Below, piece by piece: positions 47,601 through 57,074 of a DNA stretch of 64,000 bases. The first letter of the stretch is position 1; every line of letters starts with the position of its first letter. Under the pieces are notes generated by a model. The model saw only the letters and a list, made by a program, of their open reading frames with translations, ran no database searches and was not told the DNA's origin. The position numbers were made by a program, and so were the translations under genes. This stretch comes from Candidatus Eiseniibacteriota bacterium (lineage in GTDB: Bacteria; Eisenbacteria; RBG-16-71-46), in the NCBI GenBank assembly GCA_016710095.1, contig JADJLL010000001.1:62001-126000 (forward strand), in the 5' to 3' direction.

Positions 47601-49740
47601 GCGCCGAGGATCGCCGCGGTCAGTTGCGTCGCGCTCACCCACGTGGTGACGCGGTCGGATCCGTCCCAGCGCACGGTGGCGCAGCGCGCGAAGTTCGCGC
47701 CGTTCACGGTGAGCGTGAAGCCGCCCGCGCCCGCGACGCGGCCGTAAGGCGAGAGCCCCGTGGCGAGCGGCGCGGGATGCGAACTCGTCACGAAGAACGC
47801 GTTGGCGGACGACGTCTGCGAGTTCGTGAGCGTCACCTGCACGTCGCTCGCGGACACGCGCGTCTGCGAGGTGCCGCCCGCGCCGGCGACGGCGTCGACG
47901 TTCGCGCCCGAAGCGGGCGGCGTGACGACGACGTCGTACGTGCCGGACTCGAGATAGCCGAACGCGTAAGCGCCCGTGGCGCTCGTCGTGGCCGTCTGCA
48001 GCGTCGTCGCGCCCTGCTTGAGCTCGACCGTCACGCCTGAGAGCGCCGCGACGGTCGCCCGTCGTGCCCGCGAGGCCGTCGCAGTCGTCGCTCACCGTGC
48101 CGGTGATCTGGCCGTACGTGAACGTCACCTTGTGGATCCACGCGCCGAAGGAGTTCGTGCCCTTCGTGTACTGGCCCGCGTACCACGCGACCGAGCCGCC
48201 GGGGCCCGAGAGCGCGGCGTCGTTGTCGATGCCGGTGTAGTCACCCCAGCGCGACTGCGCGGTGGGCGAGACGCCGGTCTTGAGCAGCACGCTCGACTGC
48301 AGCGTCGCGTCGCCGCGGCGCTTGCCGGTGATGTACGCCGACGGATACTCGGTCGCGCTCGAGCGGTCGAAGCCCAGGAAGATCGTGCCCACCGAGTCCA
48401 CCGTGACGGCGGGGTAGTACATGTACACGCCGCTCGCCGCGTACGTCTCGTCGGTGAGCACGGCGAGATCGCTCGTGCGGTACTGGAACAGCCGGATCGC
48501 GCTCACGAGTCCGCCGAGGCTCACCGACTCGTGCCACGCGCATGTGAGCACGCCGTCGCGCACGTAGAAGTCGGTCGGCCGGCAGTCGTTGGTCGGCACC
48601 GTCGTCGCGCTGCCCTTCTGGATGGCGTTCGCGGGCATCGCGTACGGGCGCACGGGCACGAGCACGGGCACGGACATCGAAGGCGACGACGGCGGTCCGA
48701 AGATGGTCGTGGACGTGATCGTCGCGCCGCCCGCGACGGGCACGCAGAACAGGTGCAGGTCGTTGTCGCCGCGCGTGAGGTTGCGCGCGGCCTTGGTCAC
48801 GAACAGGTCGCGGTAGTCGCCACCCGTCGGCGGCGCCCAGTTCACGAAGTCGAAGTACGTGAGCGTCTGGCCCGAGTAAGCGGCCGCGCGGTCGAGCACG
48901 CGCACCTTCTGGTAGAGGTAGTTGCCGCCGCTCAGGGAGTACATCTGGCCCGTCATCGCGATCTTGTCGTCGCTGATGCCGAGCGACTGGTAGTCGGCCC
49001 AGTTGCCGGACGGCGTCGTGCCGTCCTTGGTCATGTCGAGCTTGTAGCGCCACCACGCGCCGCGCGCGTCGCTCGTCTGCGAGACCGCGAGGTAGAAGTT
49101 CGAGAAGGTCGAGCCCGTCGTGAAGCACAGCGCCACGAAGCGGCCACGGAGCGCGTCGTAGTAGCACTGCGCGTCCGAGATGCCGCCTTCGCCCGGCGTG
49201 ACGGCGAAGAACGTCGTGCCCGCGGTCTCGACGCGGTTCGTACCGTCCTTGTTCGTGACGGTGATGCTCGAGTTGCCCGCGGTGAACACGTTGAGCGGGC
49301 CGGCCGCGACCGTGGGCTCGCCGGGGATGAAGCCGCCCTGCGTGATGCCGTCGAAGCCGTTGTTCGCGATCGGCGCGAACGGCTGCGTGTCGCCGCGGAG
49401 CAGCGACGTCCCGAATGGACCGGGGTTGCGGTCGATCGTGACGTTGCCCATCTCCTCCGGCGTGCGCGCCGAAGGGATTCTTCTTCATCTTCTCGATTTC
49501 GCGCTCTTCCGCGTCGTCGAACGCGCGCGGGCGCGGCACTTCGACGATCAGTCCCTCGTGCGGCTCGCGCTTCCTGAGCGACGAGAACTGGAACGCCTGG
49601 GGCGCGACCGACTCGCCCCGCAGCGGGCGAATGTTGGCGGTCTTGCGCGGAAGAGGAGCGGCGCCGGCCGCCGGTGCGAACGCGGAGGCGACGGCGAGCA
49701 CGAACGTCGCGGACAGGAGAGACGTCAGGAGGCGTTTCAC
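44673..49740 (-). CDS. Giant secreted multidomain protein with FlgD-like tail, frameshifted
   Basis: About 1690 residues once indels are resolved. Signal peptide (MKRLLTSLLSATFVLAVASA), a large N-terminal sensor/hydrolase-like domain (GFIPGEPTVAAGPLNVF, YYDALRGRFVALCF, WADYQSLGISDDKIAM), a carboxypeptidase-regulatory-like repeat (ATTLQTATTSATGAYAFGYLE), an IPT/TIG-like section, two Ig-like Ser/Thr-rich modules, an InlB B-repeat-like segment (SGYKVADVLVNGVSVG), a beta-helical section, and a C-terminal FlgD-like Ig domain (HVKLSVLDVQGRQVLSL) for secretion/anchoring. Frame changes near 49475, 48055 and 47295. Adhesin or surface enzyme. Confidence 0.8.
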
Positions 49741-50187
49741 GATTGGGAGTTCCCGGGCGTGGGGTGTCGAGCGGCGTGCGCCGACCTTGGCGACCTCCGC
49801 TTGCCACGTGTCGTGTCCTTACAGGGCAAGGACCGTTCCCGGGGCAAGTGGCGGCGGTTTCGCGCGGGATTGTAGCCAAGCCGGGCCGCGTCGCGCAGTA
49901 CCGCAGCGTCCGGACGTGCGATCTGCACGACGGGCGTTCGGCCGGGCGTGACGGGCGCGGGGTTGCCGCGGGTCCCGGCGACGTCTCGGGGCGGCGCCGG
50001 CCGCTGGCCGGCCCGAGCGCCGGCGCGGTTTGCTTCACCGGGGGATTCCGTTAACTTCGCGCCCTTCGAGCCACCCTGCGCACCGATGGCGGCCGCACTC
50101 GCATGACCGCGATTGCACCGTAGGGCGCCCGCGGCTCGGCGTGCGCCCGGCCCGCGGCTCTCGCTCGCGCACACTCCGGAGTTCCGA
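49741..50187. other. GC-rich divergent intergenic region
   Basis: No gene recognised. It separates the giant secreted protein from hldD. On the minus strand a TACAAT hexamer is at 49869-49874 (read as ATTGTA on the plus strand). A TTGCTT, 16-nt spacer, TAACTT match lies at 50030-50057 before hldD. Neither is strong. The block 49930-50030 is very GC-rich. Confidence 0.4.
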
Positions 50188-51162
50188 GTGATCGTCGTCA
50201 CCGGCGCCGCCGGCTTCATCGGCAGCGCGCTCGTCTGGCGCCTCAACACGCGAGGCATGACGGACATCGTGTGCGTGGACACGCCGCCGAGCGCCGAGGG
50301 CAACGCGAACCTCGCGCCGCTCAAGTACCGCGCGTACCTGCAGCACGAGGACTTCCGCGCGCGCTTCCGCGCCGGCAAGTACGACGGGCAGATCACCGCG
50401 ATCTACCACCTCGGCGCGTGCAGCAGCACGACCGAGACGAACTGGGCGTACCTGCTGTCGAACAACGTCGAGTACTCGCAGGAGCTGTGCACGCTGTCGC
50501 TCGCGCGCAACATTCGATTCGTGCACGCGAGCAGCGCCGCCACGTACGGCGACGGCTCGCGCGGTTACTCCGACGATCACGCGAGCACGCCGTCGCTGGA
50601 GCCGCTCAACCTGTACGGCCGCTCGAAGCAGGAGTTCGATCTCTGGGCGCTCGGCTCGGGCGTGCTCGATCGCATCGCGGCCGTGAAGTACTTCAACGTG
50701 TACGGCCCGAACGAGTGGGACAAGGGCGACATGCGCTCGATGGTCTGCAAGGGCTACGAGCAGATCGTGCAGACCGGGCTCGTGAAGCTGTTCCGGAGCG
50801 ACCGGTCCGAGTACACGGACGGCGGCCAGATGCGCGACTTCGTGTACGTGAAGGACGCGGTGGACATGACGCTGTGGCTCGGCGAGCACCCGGAAGCCAA
50901 CGGCATCTTCAACGTCGGCACCGGCGAGGCCGTGTCGTGGAACCGGCTCATCGGCGCGATCTTCCTCGCGCTCGGGCGCGAGCCGAACATCGAGTACGTC
51001 GACATGCCCGCGCAGCTGAAGGGCAAGTACCAGTATTTCACCCAGGCCGAAATGGCCAAGCTCCGCGCGGCGGGCTGCGACGTGGCGATCACGCCGCTCG
51101 AAAACGCCGTGCGTGATTACGTTCGCAATTATTTGATGACAGGCAAACGGCTCGGCGCCTGA
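50188..51162 (+). CDS. hldD: ADP-L-glycero-D-manno-heptose 6-epimerase
   Basis: A 324-residue NAD(P)-dependent extended SDR that epimerises ADP-D-glycero-D-manno-heptose to the L-glycero form, a building block of the LPS inner core. The Rossmann motif is TGAAGFIGS; the ASSAATYGDGSRGYSDD, YGRSK (catalytic Tyr-Lys) and NVYGPNEWDKGDMRS regions match HldD. GTG start at 50188, preceded by a weak site. It indicates a diderm envelope with heptose-containing core oligosaccharide; partners hldE and gmhA are not here. Confidence 0.92.
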   Translation: MIVVTGAAGFIGSALVWRLNTRGMTDIVCVDTPPSAEGNANLAPLKYRAYLQHEDFRARFRAGKYDGQITAIYHLGACSSTTETNWAYLLSNNVEYSQELCTLSLARNIRFVHASSAATYGDGSRGYSDDHASTPSLEPLNLYGRSKQEFDLWALGSGVLDRIAAVKYFNVYGPNEWDKGDMRSMVCKGYEQIVQTGLVKLFRSDRSEYTDGGQMRDFVYVKDAVDMTLWLGEHPEANGIFNVGTGEAVSWNRLIGAIFLALGREPNIEYVDMPAQLKGKYQYFTQAEMAKLRAAGCDVAITPLENAVRDYVRNYLMTGKRLGA

Positions 51163-51200
51163 TTCACGCCGGGTCTGAACATTCGAGGAGACACACGCAC

Positions 51201-52232
51201 ATGGCCAAGCGTCCCAAGGTCGGAAAGCCGGGCACGGGTCCGGTCTCGCAGTTCATGGAAGAGCACTACCGCCACTTCAACGCCGCGGCGCTGATGGACG
51301 CCACCAAGGGCTACGCGCGGCATCTGGAAGAGGGCGGCAAGATGGTCGTGACGCTGGCCGGCGCGATGTCGACGGCCGAGCTCGGCCGGTCGCTCGCCGA
51401 GATGATCCGCCAGGACAAGGTGCACGCGATCGTGTGCACGGGCGCGAACCTCGAAGAGGACATCTTCAATCTCGTCGCGCACGACTACTACGAGCGCGTC
51501 CCGCACTACCGCGACCTGACGCCCGCGGACGAGCAGAAGCTGCTCGAGCGCCACATGAACCGCGTGACCGACACGTGCATTCCCGAGATGGAGGCCATGC
51601 GCCGGATCGAGGCCGTGGTGCTCGAGGAGTGGGTGAAGGCGGACAAGAAGGGCGAGCGGCTGTTCCCGCACGAGTTCATGTACCGCATCCTGCGCGGCGG
51701 GAAGCTCAAGAAGAGCTACCAGATCGATCCGAAGAACTCGTGGATGCTGGCCGCGTGCGAGAAGAACCTGCCGATGATCGTGCCCGGCTGGGAAGACGCG
51801 ACGCTCGGCAACATGTACGCCGGCCACGTGATCACGGGCGACGTGAAGAACGTGCACACCGTGCGCACGGGCATCGAGTACATGATGGAGCTGGCCGAGT
51901 GGTACACGAAGAACGCGAAGCCGCTGCACAGGGGCAAGCGTGACGGCATCGGCTCGATCGGGTTCTTCCAGATCGGCGGCGGCATCGCGGGCGACTTCCC
52001 GATCTGCGTGGTGCCCATGCTGCACCAGGACCTGCAGCGCACGAACGTGCCGCTCTGGGGCTACTTCTGCCAGATCAGCGATTCGACGACGAGCTACGGC
52101 AGCTACTCCGGCGCGGTGCCCAACGAGAAGATCACGTGGGGCAAGCTCGGCATCAAGACGCCCAAGTACATCATCGAGTCCGACGCCACGATCGTGGCGC
52201 CGCTCGTGTTCGGGTGGCTGTTGGGGTGGTAG
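51201..52232 (+). CDS. Deoxyhypusine-synthase-like protein
   Basis: A 343-residue protein of the deoxyhypusine synthase family, which in archaea and eukaryotes transfers the aminobutyl group of spermidine to a lysine of eIF5A using NAD. It keeps the family blocks TLAGAMSTAELG, CTGANLEEDIFN, ISDSTTSYGSYSGA and the ITWGKLG region with K315 at the position of the catalytic lysine. Bacterial homologues include homospermidine synthases, so polyamine formation is a plausible role; no eIF5A/EF-P gene is nearby. The start is preceded by a GAGGAG site. Terminator at 52275. Confidence 0.85.
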   Translation: MAKRPKVGKPGTGPVSQFMEEHYRHFNAAALMDATKGYARHLEEGGKMVVTLAGAMSTAELGRSLAEMIRQDKVHAIVCTGANLEEDIFNLVAHDYYERVPHYRDLTPADEQKLLERHMNRVTDTCIPEMEAMRRIEAVVLEEWVKADKKGERLFPHEFMYRILRGGKLKKSYQIDPKNSWMLAACEKNLPMIVPGWEDATLGNMYAGHVITGDVKNVHTVRTGIEYMMELAEWYTKNAKPLHRGKRDGIGSIGFFQIGGGIAGDFPICVVPMLHQDLQRTNVPLWGYFCQISDSTTSYGSYSGAVPNEKITWGKLGIKTPKYIIESDATIVAPLVFGWLLGW

Positions 52233-52274
52233 CAAGCCGCCCGAAGGGCGGAAGAAGTGTAAGCCGCACCGACG

Positions 52275-52310
52275 CCGCGACTCGATATTTCGGGTCGCGG
52301 CGGCTTTTTG
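52275..52310 (+). terminator. Rho-independent terminator
   Basis: GCCGCGACTCGA and TCGGGTCGCGGC pair with a TATT loop and one G-T wobble, followed by GGCTTTTTG. It lies 40 nt after the DHS-like stop. Confidence 0.85.
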
Positions 52311-52481
52311 TGGTGCTCGGGGGCCGAACTCGGTAGGTGATCTTCGAGGGGGGGTAAATTCGCCCTCGCAGCAGCGTCGTCAACGGCCGCCGCAATCGGC
52401 CCGTCACGCGCACGCCGGCCGCCCCCCCGACGGCACGCGAGGTCGCCTTCCCCAGGGACGGCAACACCAAGGAAGTGACGC

Positions 52482-54396
52482 ATGGCTCCCCACGAGAACT
52501 TTCGCACGCGGATGCGAGCGGCCTGCTTCGCGTGTGTGTCCGCATGCCTGCTCGGCGCGTTCGCGCCGCCCGCGCACGCGACGCACGTGCTCGTCGAGCC
52601 GGGGAATCTTTCGGCGTACCAGACGATCCAGGAAGCGCTCAACGCGCAAGCCGCCGTGTTCGGTGCGATCGAGACCGTGCTCGTGGCGCCCGGTGTGTAT
52701 CCCGAGTCGCTCGTGGTGCGCGACGTCTATGAACCGCAGACGCGGCTCATCGGCACCGGTGGCGCGCTGCAGACTCGTGTGCGGACGCTGCGATACGGCC
52801 ACACGGACCGGGCCTTCGCGATCGAAGGGCTGACGTTCGACGAGCCGGTGGTGTCGATCTCGGAGTCGCCCGGGCATCCGGATCGGCCGCCGGTCTTCCG
52901 GAACTGCGTGTTCGAGTCCGGCGCGAACTTCGGCGCCTATCCGTGCGCGGCGCCCAACCTCTTCGACTGCACGTTCCGCGGCAACACGGTGCTCTACTCG
53001 TACACGACCGCGGGGCAGCCGGGATTCTCCGGGCTGCGGTTCGAGCACTGCCGTCTCACGGTCACGGCGATCTGCGGCATCCTGAAGTTCTCGGACTGCG
53101 TCTTCACGGGCGCGCCGGACACCGCGATCGTGTTCCAGTCACTCCCGGAGAACATGATCACGTTCGAGCGCAGTGTCATCGAGTCGACCGAGGTCGGCTT
53201 CGCGACGAACTCCAGCGAGACCGCGCTCCGGCTCCTCGACTGCGACGTGCGCGACGTCGGCATCGGGCTCGATCTCTACACGCCCATCTCGAGGCAGAAC
53301 TGGACCGAACTGACGCTGTCGCGGACGGACTTCGATCGCGTCGGCCGTGCGGTGCGCACGACGAGTCCGTGGGCGCTGTACGTGGATCACGTGAACGTGC
53401 GCGACTGCGCGGGACCTGCGTTCGACGCGAAGACCGCGCGCGCCACGATCTTCGCCGTCTCGATCGAGCGAGCCGGCGCGGGGCTGCTGCTTCAGGGCGT
53501 GAATCCCACGTGGCCGAGTGGCGCGACGTTCTTCGGCGCGAGCCTGGATTCTTGCGTGGTGAGCGACGTCCAAGGTGACGGCATTCGCGTGATCGCCGTT
53601 CCGACGACGAGCGGCCGCGTTCGGGTACATCGCGCGACGGTCTCCGATGTGGCGGGGCGCGGCATCTTCCTGAACGCGCACGGCGTGACTGTCATGCGAA
53701 CTCGCTCGTGCACGACGTGCAGGGCGACGGCATCGCGCTGAAGCAACTCACGCCGACGGCGCCGGATTCGATCATCCGCTGTACCGTGGCGCTGGCTGGC
53801 AACAACGGTATCGCGCTGCTGGCGGATTCGGCCGCGGTGGCCGGCCCATCATTGCTGCTGAAGAACATCTCGGTCATGAACGGTCGAGTGGGAATTGCGC
53901 CGCACGGGCTATCGAACGGCACCACAGCGCAGAACGACTGCTGGCGCAACGGCCTCGCGGACTTCACGAACATCTCAATCCCTGACGCGGAATCTGCCTG
54001 AACCCGATGTTCTGCGACGCGGCAGGCGGGGACTTCACGCTCCAGGTCCGGCTCGCCATGTTGCGTTGGGCGACTACGGCCCGATCGGTGCGCGCCGGTC
54101 GGCTGCGCCGGATCGCCGGTCGGCGCGAGTCCGCGTACTCCGGCGCTGGCGCTCACCATCGGCCCGAACCCGTCGCTCGGCGGCGTGCGGTTCGCGCTGC
54201 CGTCGCGTGAGGAAGCGGGTGTGATCGAAGTCCTCGACCTCGCGGGGCGCCGCGTGTGGTCGCAGAAAGTCGCGCCGCACGCCGAGTCCGTCGAATGGAG
54301 CGGCCGCGCCAACGGCGTGCGCGCGAGCGGCGTGTTCTTCGCGCGTCTCACGCGGGCGGCGCACGCGTCACGCAGCGGTTCGTGCTGCTGAAGTAA
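52482..54396 (+). CDS. Secreted beta-helix protein with FlgD-like tail, many frameshifts
   Basis: Signal peptide to about residue 33 (RAACFACVSACLLGAFAPPAHA), then a parallel beta-helix of right-handed type (repeated strand-turn units such as FRNCVFESGANFG, LFDCTFRGNTVLY, FSDCVFTGAPDTAIVF). The C-terminal part has ALTIGPNPSLGGVRFALP and EVLDLAGRRVWSQKV, a FlgD-like Ig sorting domain, ending RVTQRFVLLK. The first 1.2 kb is one clean frame; the last 700 bp change frame at about 53700, 53997, 54050, 54110 and 54355. It could be decayed or just poorly sequenced. Likely a surface polysaccharide lyase or adhesin-like protein; no catalytic residues identified. Confidence 0.7.
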
Positions 54397-54416
54397 GCGC
54401 ACGAGCGAGCCAATCG

Positions 54417-54450
54417 AAAAGGCAACTGGTCGCGCGACCAGTTGCCTTTT
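54417..54450. terminator. Bidirectional terminator between convergent genes
   Basis: AAAA-GGCAACTGGTCGC-GCGACCAGTTGCC-TTTT: a perfect 26-bp palindrome flanked by A4 and T4, which works in both directions between the beta-helix gene and the epimerase gene. Confidence 0.9.
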
Positions 54451-54490
54451 TCGTTTCACTCGATCACGCCATTCGCGCGACCGGAATGCG

Positions 54491-54913
54491 TCAGTGCTTC
54501 TCCGTCGCTCCGCAGAGTTCGACCAGCACGCTGCCGAAGCTCTTCGGGTGCAGGAACGCCACCTGCGTGCCGTGCGCGCCGGGACGCGGCGCTTCGTCGA
54601 TCAGTCGCGCGCCCGAAGCCTTCGCGGTCGCCAGCTGGCCGGCGATGTCCGCGACCTCGAGCGACACGTGGTGCAGCCCGGGGCCGCGCGTCTCGAGGAA
54701 CTTGGCGACGGTGTGCTCGGGCTTCAGCGGCTGCAACAGCTCGAACGTCACCGGGCCGGCGTGCAGGAACACCACGCGCAAGCCGCCGTCGTCGAGGATC
54801 TCTTCGCCGCCCATCACCGCGCCGAGCGCGGCGACGTACGTGGCCGCGAGCGCGTCGGCATCCGGCGTCGCGATCGCGATGTGGCTCAGTGCGGTGACTC
54901 CCGTGGCGCTCAC
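54491..54913 (-). CDS. mce: Methylmalonyl-CoA epimerase
   Basis: A 140-residue VOC-fold enzyme that interconverts (2S)- and (2R)-methylmalonyl-CoA. LSHIAIATPDADALAATYV, then GGLRVVFLHAGPVTFELLQPL, PGLHHVSLEV and the C-terminal FLHPKSFGSVLVELC match the MCE family; metal-binding His of LSHIA, GLHHVSLE and Glu of ELCG are present. The GTG at 54913 overlaps the mutase stop (GTGA), preferred over an upstream ATG at 54964, which lies inside the mutase gene. Completes the pathway from propionyl-CoA with the neighbouring genes. Confidence 0.92.
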   Translation of the reverse strand: MSATGVTALSHIAIATPDADALAATYVAALGAVMGGEEILDDGGLRVVFLHAGPVTFELLQPLKPEHTVAKFLETRGPGLHHVSLEVADIAGQLATAKASGARLIDEAPRPGAHGTQVAFLHPKSFGSVLVELCGATEKH

Positions 54914-56556
54914 AGCTTGTCTCCCGGACGATGCACGCCGAACACGCCGCGCATCACGTCGCACACTTCGCCGAGCGTTGCGCGCGCGGTGAGCGCGGCG
55001 AGGATCGGCGGGACCAGGTTGGCCGTGCCGCGTGCGTCACGCTCGAGCGCGGCCAATGCCGCGGCGCACGTGCCGGCGTCACGCGAGGCGCGCCAGTCCG
55101 AAAGAAACGCCGCGCGCTCTTCCTCGACGCGCGGGTCCTGCTTGAACGGCGCCGCGCTGGGCTTCTCGTTCTCGACGAACTTGTTCACGCCGACCACGGT
55201 GCGCTCGCCGGACTCGACGTCGCGCTGCCATTGGTAGGCGGCCAGGTGGATCTGCTCCTGCACCCAGCCGTTCTCGATCGCCGCGCGCATGCCGCCCATC
55301 TCGTCCACGTGCTCGATCAGCGCGCGGGCACGCGTCTCCAGCTCCGCCGTGAGCGACTCCACAAAGTACGAGCCGGCGAGCGGGTCCACGGCGTCGGTCG
55401 CGCCGCTCTCGAACGCGAGCACCTGCTGCGTGCGCAGCGCGAGCAGCGCCGAACTCTGCGACGGCAGGCTGAGCGCCTCGTCGAAGCTGTTCGTGTGCAG
55501 CGACTGCGTGCCGCCGAGCACGGCGGCCAAGCCCTGCACCGCGACGCGCACGACGTTGTTGAGCGGCTGCTGCGCGGTGAGCATGCTGCCCGCGGTCTGC
55601 GTGTGGAACCGCAGCTTGCGCGCCTCGGGGTCGGTGATGCCGAAGCGCTCGTGCAGCAGGTCCGCCCACATGCGGCGCGCGGCGCGGAACTTCGCGACTT
55701 CCTCGAACAGGTGGTTGTGCGCGTTGAAGAAGAACGAAATGCGCTTCGCGATCTTCGCGGCGTCGAGCCCGCGCTCGCGCGCGGCGGCGAGATACGTGAG
55801 CCCGTCGGCCAGCGTGAACGCCAGCTCCTGCACCGCCGTGCTGCCGGCCTCGCGCATGTGGTAGCCGCTGACCGAAATGCTGTTCCACTGCGGCACCTGC
55901 TGGGCGGTGAACTCGAACACGTCGGTGATGAGCCGCAGCGACGGCGCGGGCGGGTAGATGTACGTGCCGCGCGCGATGTACTCCTTGAGCACGTCGTTCT
56001 GCACCGTGCCGTTGAGCTTCTCGCGCGGCGTGCCGCGTCCGTCGGCGACCGCCACGTAGAACGCGAGGAGCAGCGGCGCGGTCGAGTTGATCGTCATGCT
56101 CGTGCTGACCTGGTCCAGCGGGATCTGGTCGAGCAGCTGCTCCATGTCGGCGAGGCACGAGATCGCGACGCCGACCTTGCCGACCTCGCCGCGCGCGAGC
56201 GCGTGATCGCTGTCGTAGCCCATCTGCGTGGGCAGGTCGAAGGCGACCGAGAGTCCGGTCTGGCCCTGGCCGAGCAGGAAGCGGAAGCGCTCGTTGGTCT
56301 GCGCCGCGCTGCCGAAGCCGGCGTACTGGCGCATCGTCCACAGCCGCGAGCGGTACATGCCGGGATGCACGCCGCGCGTGTAGGGCGCTTCGCCCGGCAG
56401 CGGCGTGCGCGCATCGAGATCGGCGGGCAGGTCGGCGGGGCCGTACACGGCGCGCACGGGAAGGTCGCTCGGCGTGCGGCGCGGCTTCACGTCGGGCTGC
56501 GGCGTCGCGGCGGCGCGGCCGGAACGCGCGGACGGCTTGGCTCGCTTGCCGCTCAT
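54910..56556 (-). CDS. mcmA: Methylmalonyl-CoA mutase large subunit
   Basis: A 548-residue B12-dependent mutase catalytic domain converting (R)-methylmalonyl-CoA to succinyl-CoA. It keeps both diagnostic residues: Y78 in MRQYAGFG and R196 in YIARGTYI, the carboxylate-binding Arg. Other motifs are YTRGVHPGMYRS, STSMTINSTAP and SGYHMREAG with the active-site His. There is no B12-binding domain in this polypeptide, so it needs a separate small subunit; the nearest is at 18685. ATG at 56556 overlaps the biotin-carrier stop (56553-56555). A basic N-terminal tail (about 30 residues) is unusual. Confidence 0.94.
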   Translation of the reverse strand: MSGKRAKPSARSGRAAATPQPDVKPRRTPSDLPVRAVYGPADLPADLDARTPLPGEAPYTRGVHPGMYRSRLWTMRQYAGFGSAAQTNERFRFLLGQGQTGLSVAFDLPTQMGYDSDHALARGEVGKVGVAISCLADMEQLLDQIPLDQVSTSMTINSTAPLLLAFYVAVADGRGTPREKLNGTVQNDVLKEYIARGTYIYPPAPSLRLITDVFEFTAQQVPQWNSISVSGYHMREAGSTAVQELAFTLADGLTYLAAARERGLDAAKIAKRISFFFNAHNHLFEEVAKFRAARRMWADLLHERFGITDPEARKLRFHTQTAGSMLTAQQPLNNVVRVAVQGLAAVLGGTQSLHTNSFDEALSLPSQSSALLALRTQQVLAFESGATDAVDPLAGSYFVESLTAELETRARALIEHVDEMGGMRAAIENGWVQEQIHLAAYQWQRDVESGERTVVGVNKFVENEKPSAAPFKQDPRVEEERAAFLSDWRASRDAGTCAAALAALERDARGTANLVPPILAALTARATLGEVCDVMRGVFGVHRPGDKL

Positions 56557-57074
56557 GCGTCCTCCGCCGGCGGCGCGATCTTGAGCAGCGGCTGTCCCGC
56601 GCTCACCGCGGCCTTTTCCTCGACGCACACTTCCTTCACGACGCCCGCGTGCTGCACGGTGAGTTCGTTCTGCATCTTCATGGCCTCGAGCACGAGCACG
56701 GACTGGCCGGCCTGCACGGTGTCGCCGACCTTGACGCGGATCGCGACGACGGCGCCGGGCATCGGCGCCACGAGCGTCTCGCCGCGGCTGCGGCCGGCGG
56801 CGCCCGCCGCCTGCTGCAGCATCTTCTCGAGCGGGTGCTTCACCTCGACGCTCATCGCGGTGCCCGACCAGATCACTTCGAGCGCGCCCTGTTCTTCGGC
56901 CACGCGCACTTCGTACGAGCGGCCGCCGACGAGCAGCGAGTACACCTCGCCGTCGGGCAGCTTCACGACGTCGGCGTGGAACTCCTTGCCGTCCGTCTCG
57001 ACCATCAGCTTGCCGTCCTCGGTGCGGAAGTTCACCTCGGTGTCGCGGCCTGCCATCGTCACCCAGACTTTCAT
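56553..57074 (-). CDS. Biotin carboxyl carrier protein of acyl-CoA carboxylase
   Basis: A 173-residue protein with a C-terminal biotinyl domain. The biotinylated K133 is in EAMKMQNEL, preceded by PMPGAVVAIRVKVGDTVQAGQ and followed by KEVCVEEKAAVSAGQPLLKI. An N-terminal domain of about 90 residues (VWVTMAGRDTEVNF...) matches the linker region of propionyl-CoA carboxylase alpha subunits. It is thus the carrier part of a split carboxylase alpha chain. Overlaps the stop of the upstream biotin carboxylase (57071-57074). Confidence 0.9.
   Translation of the reverse strand: MKVWVTMAGRDTEVNFRTEDGKLMVETDGKEFHADVVKLPDGEVYSLLVGGRSYEVRVAEEQGALEVIWSGTAMSVEVKHPLEKMLQQAAGAAGRSRGETLVAPMPGAVVAIRVKVGDTVQAGQSVLVLEAMKMQNELTVQHAGVVKEVCVEEKAAVSAGQPLLKIAPPAEDA

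Noticed and set aside
51201..52232. Calling the DHS-like gene an eIF5A-modifying enzyme
   Set aside because: Bacteria have no eIF5A and no candidate acceptor is next to the gene, so only the family is named.
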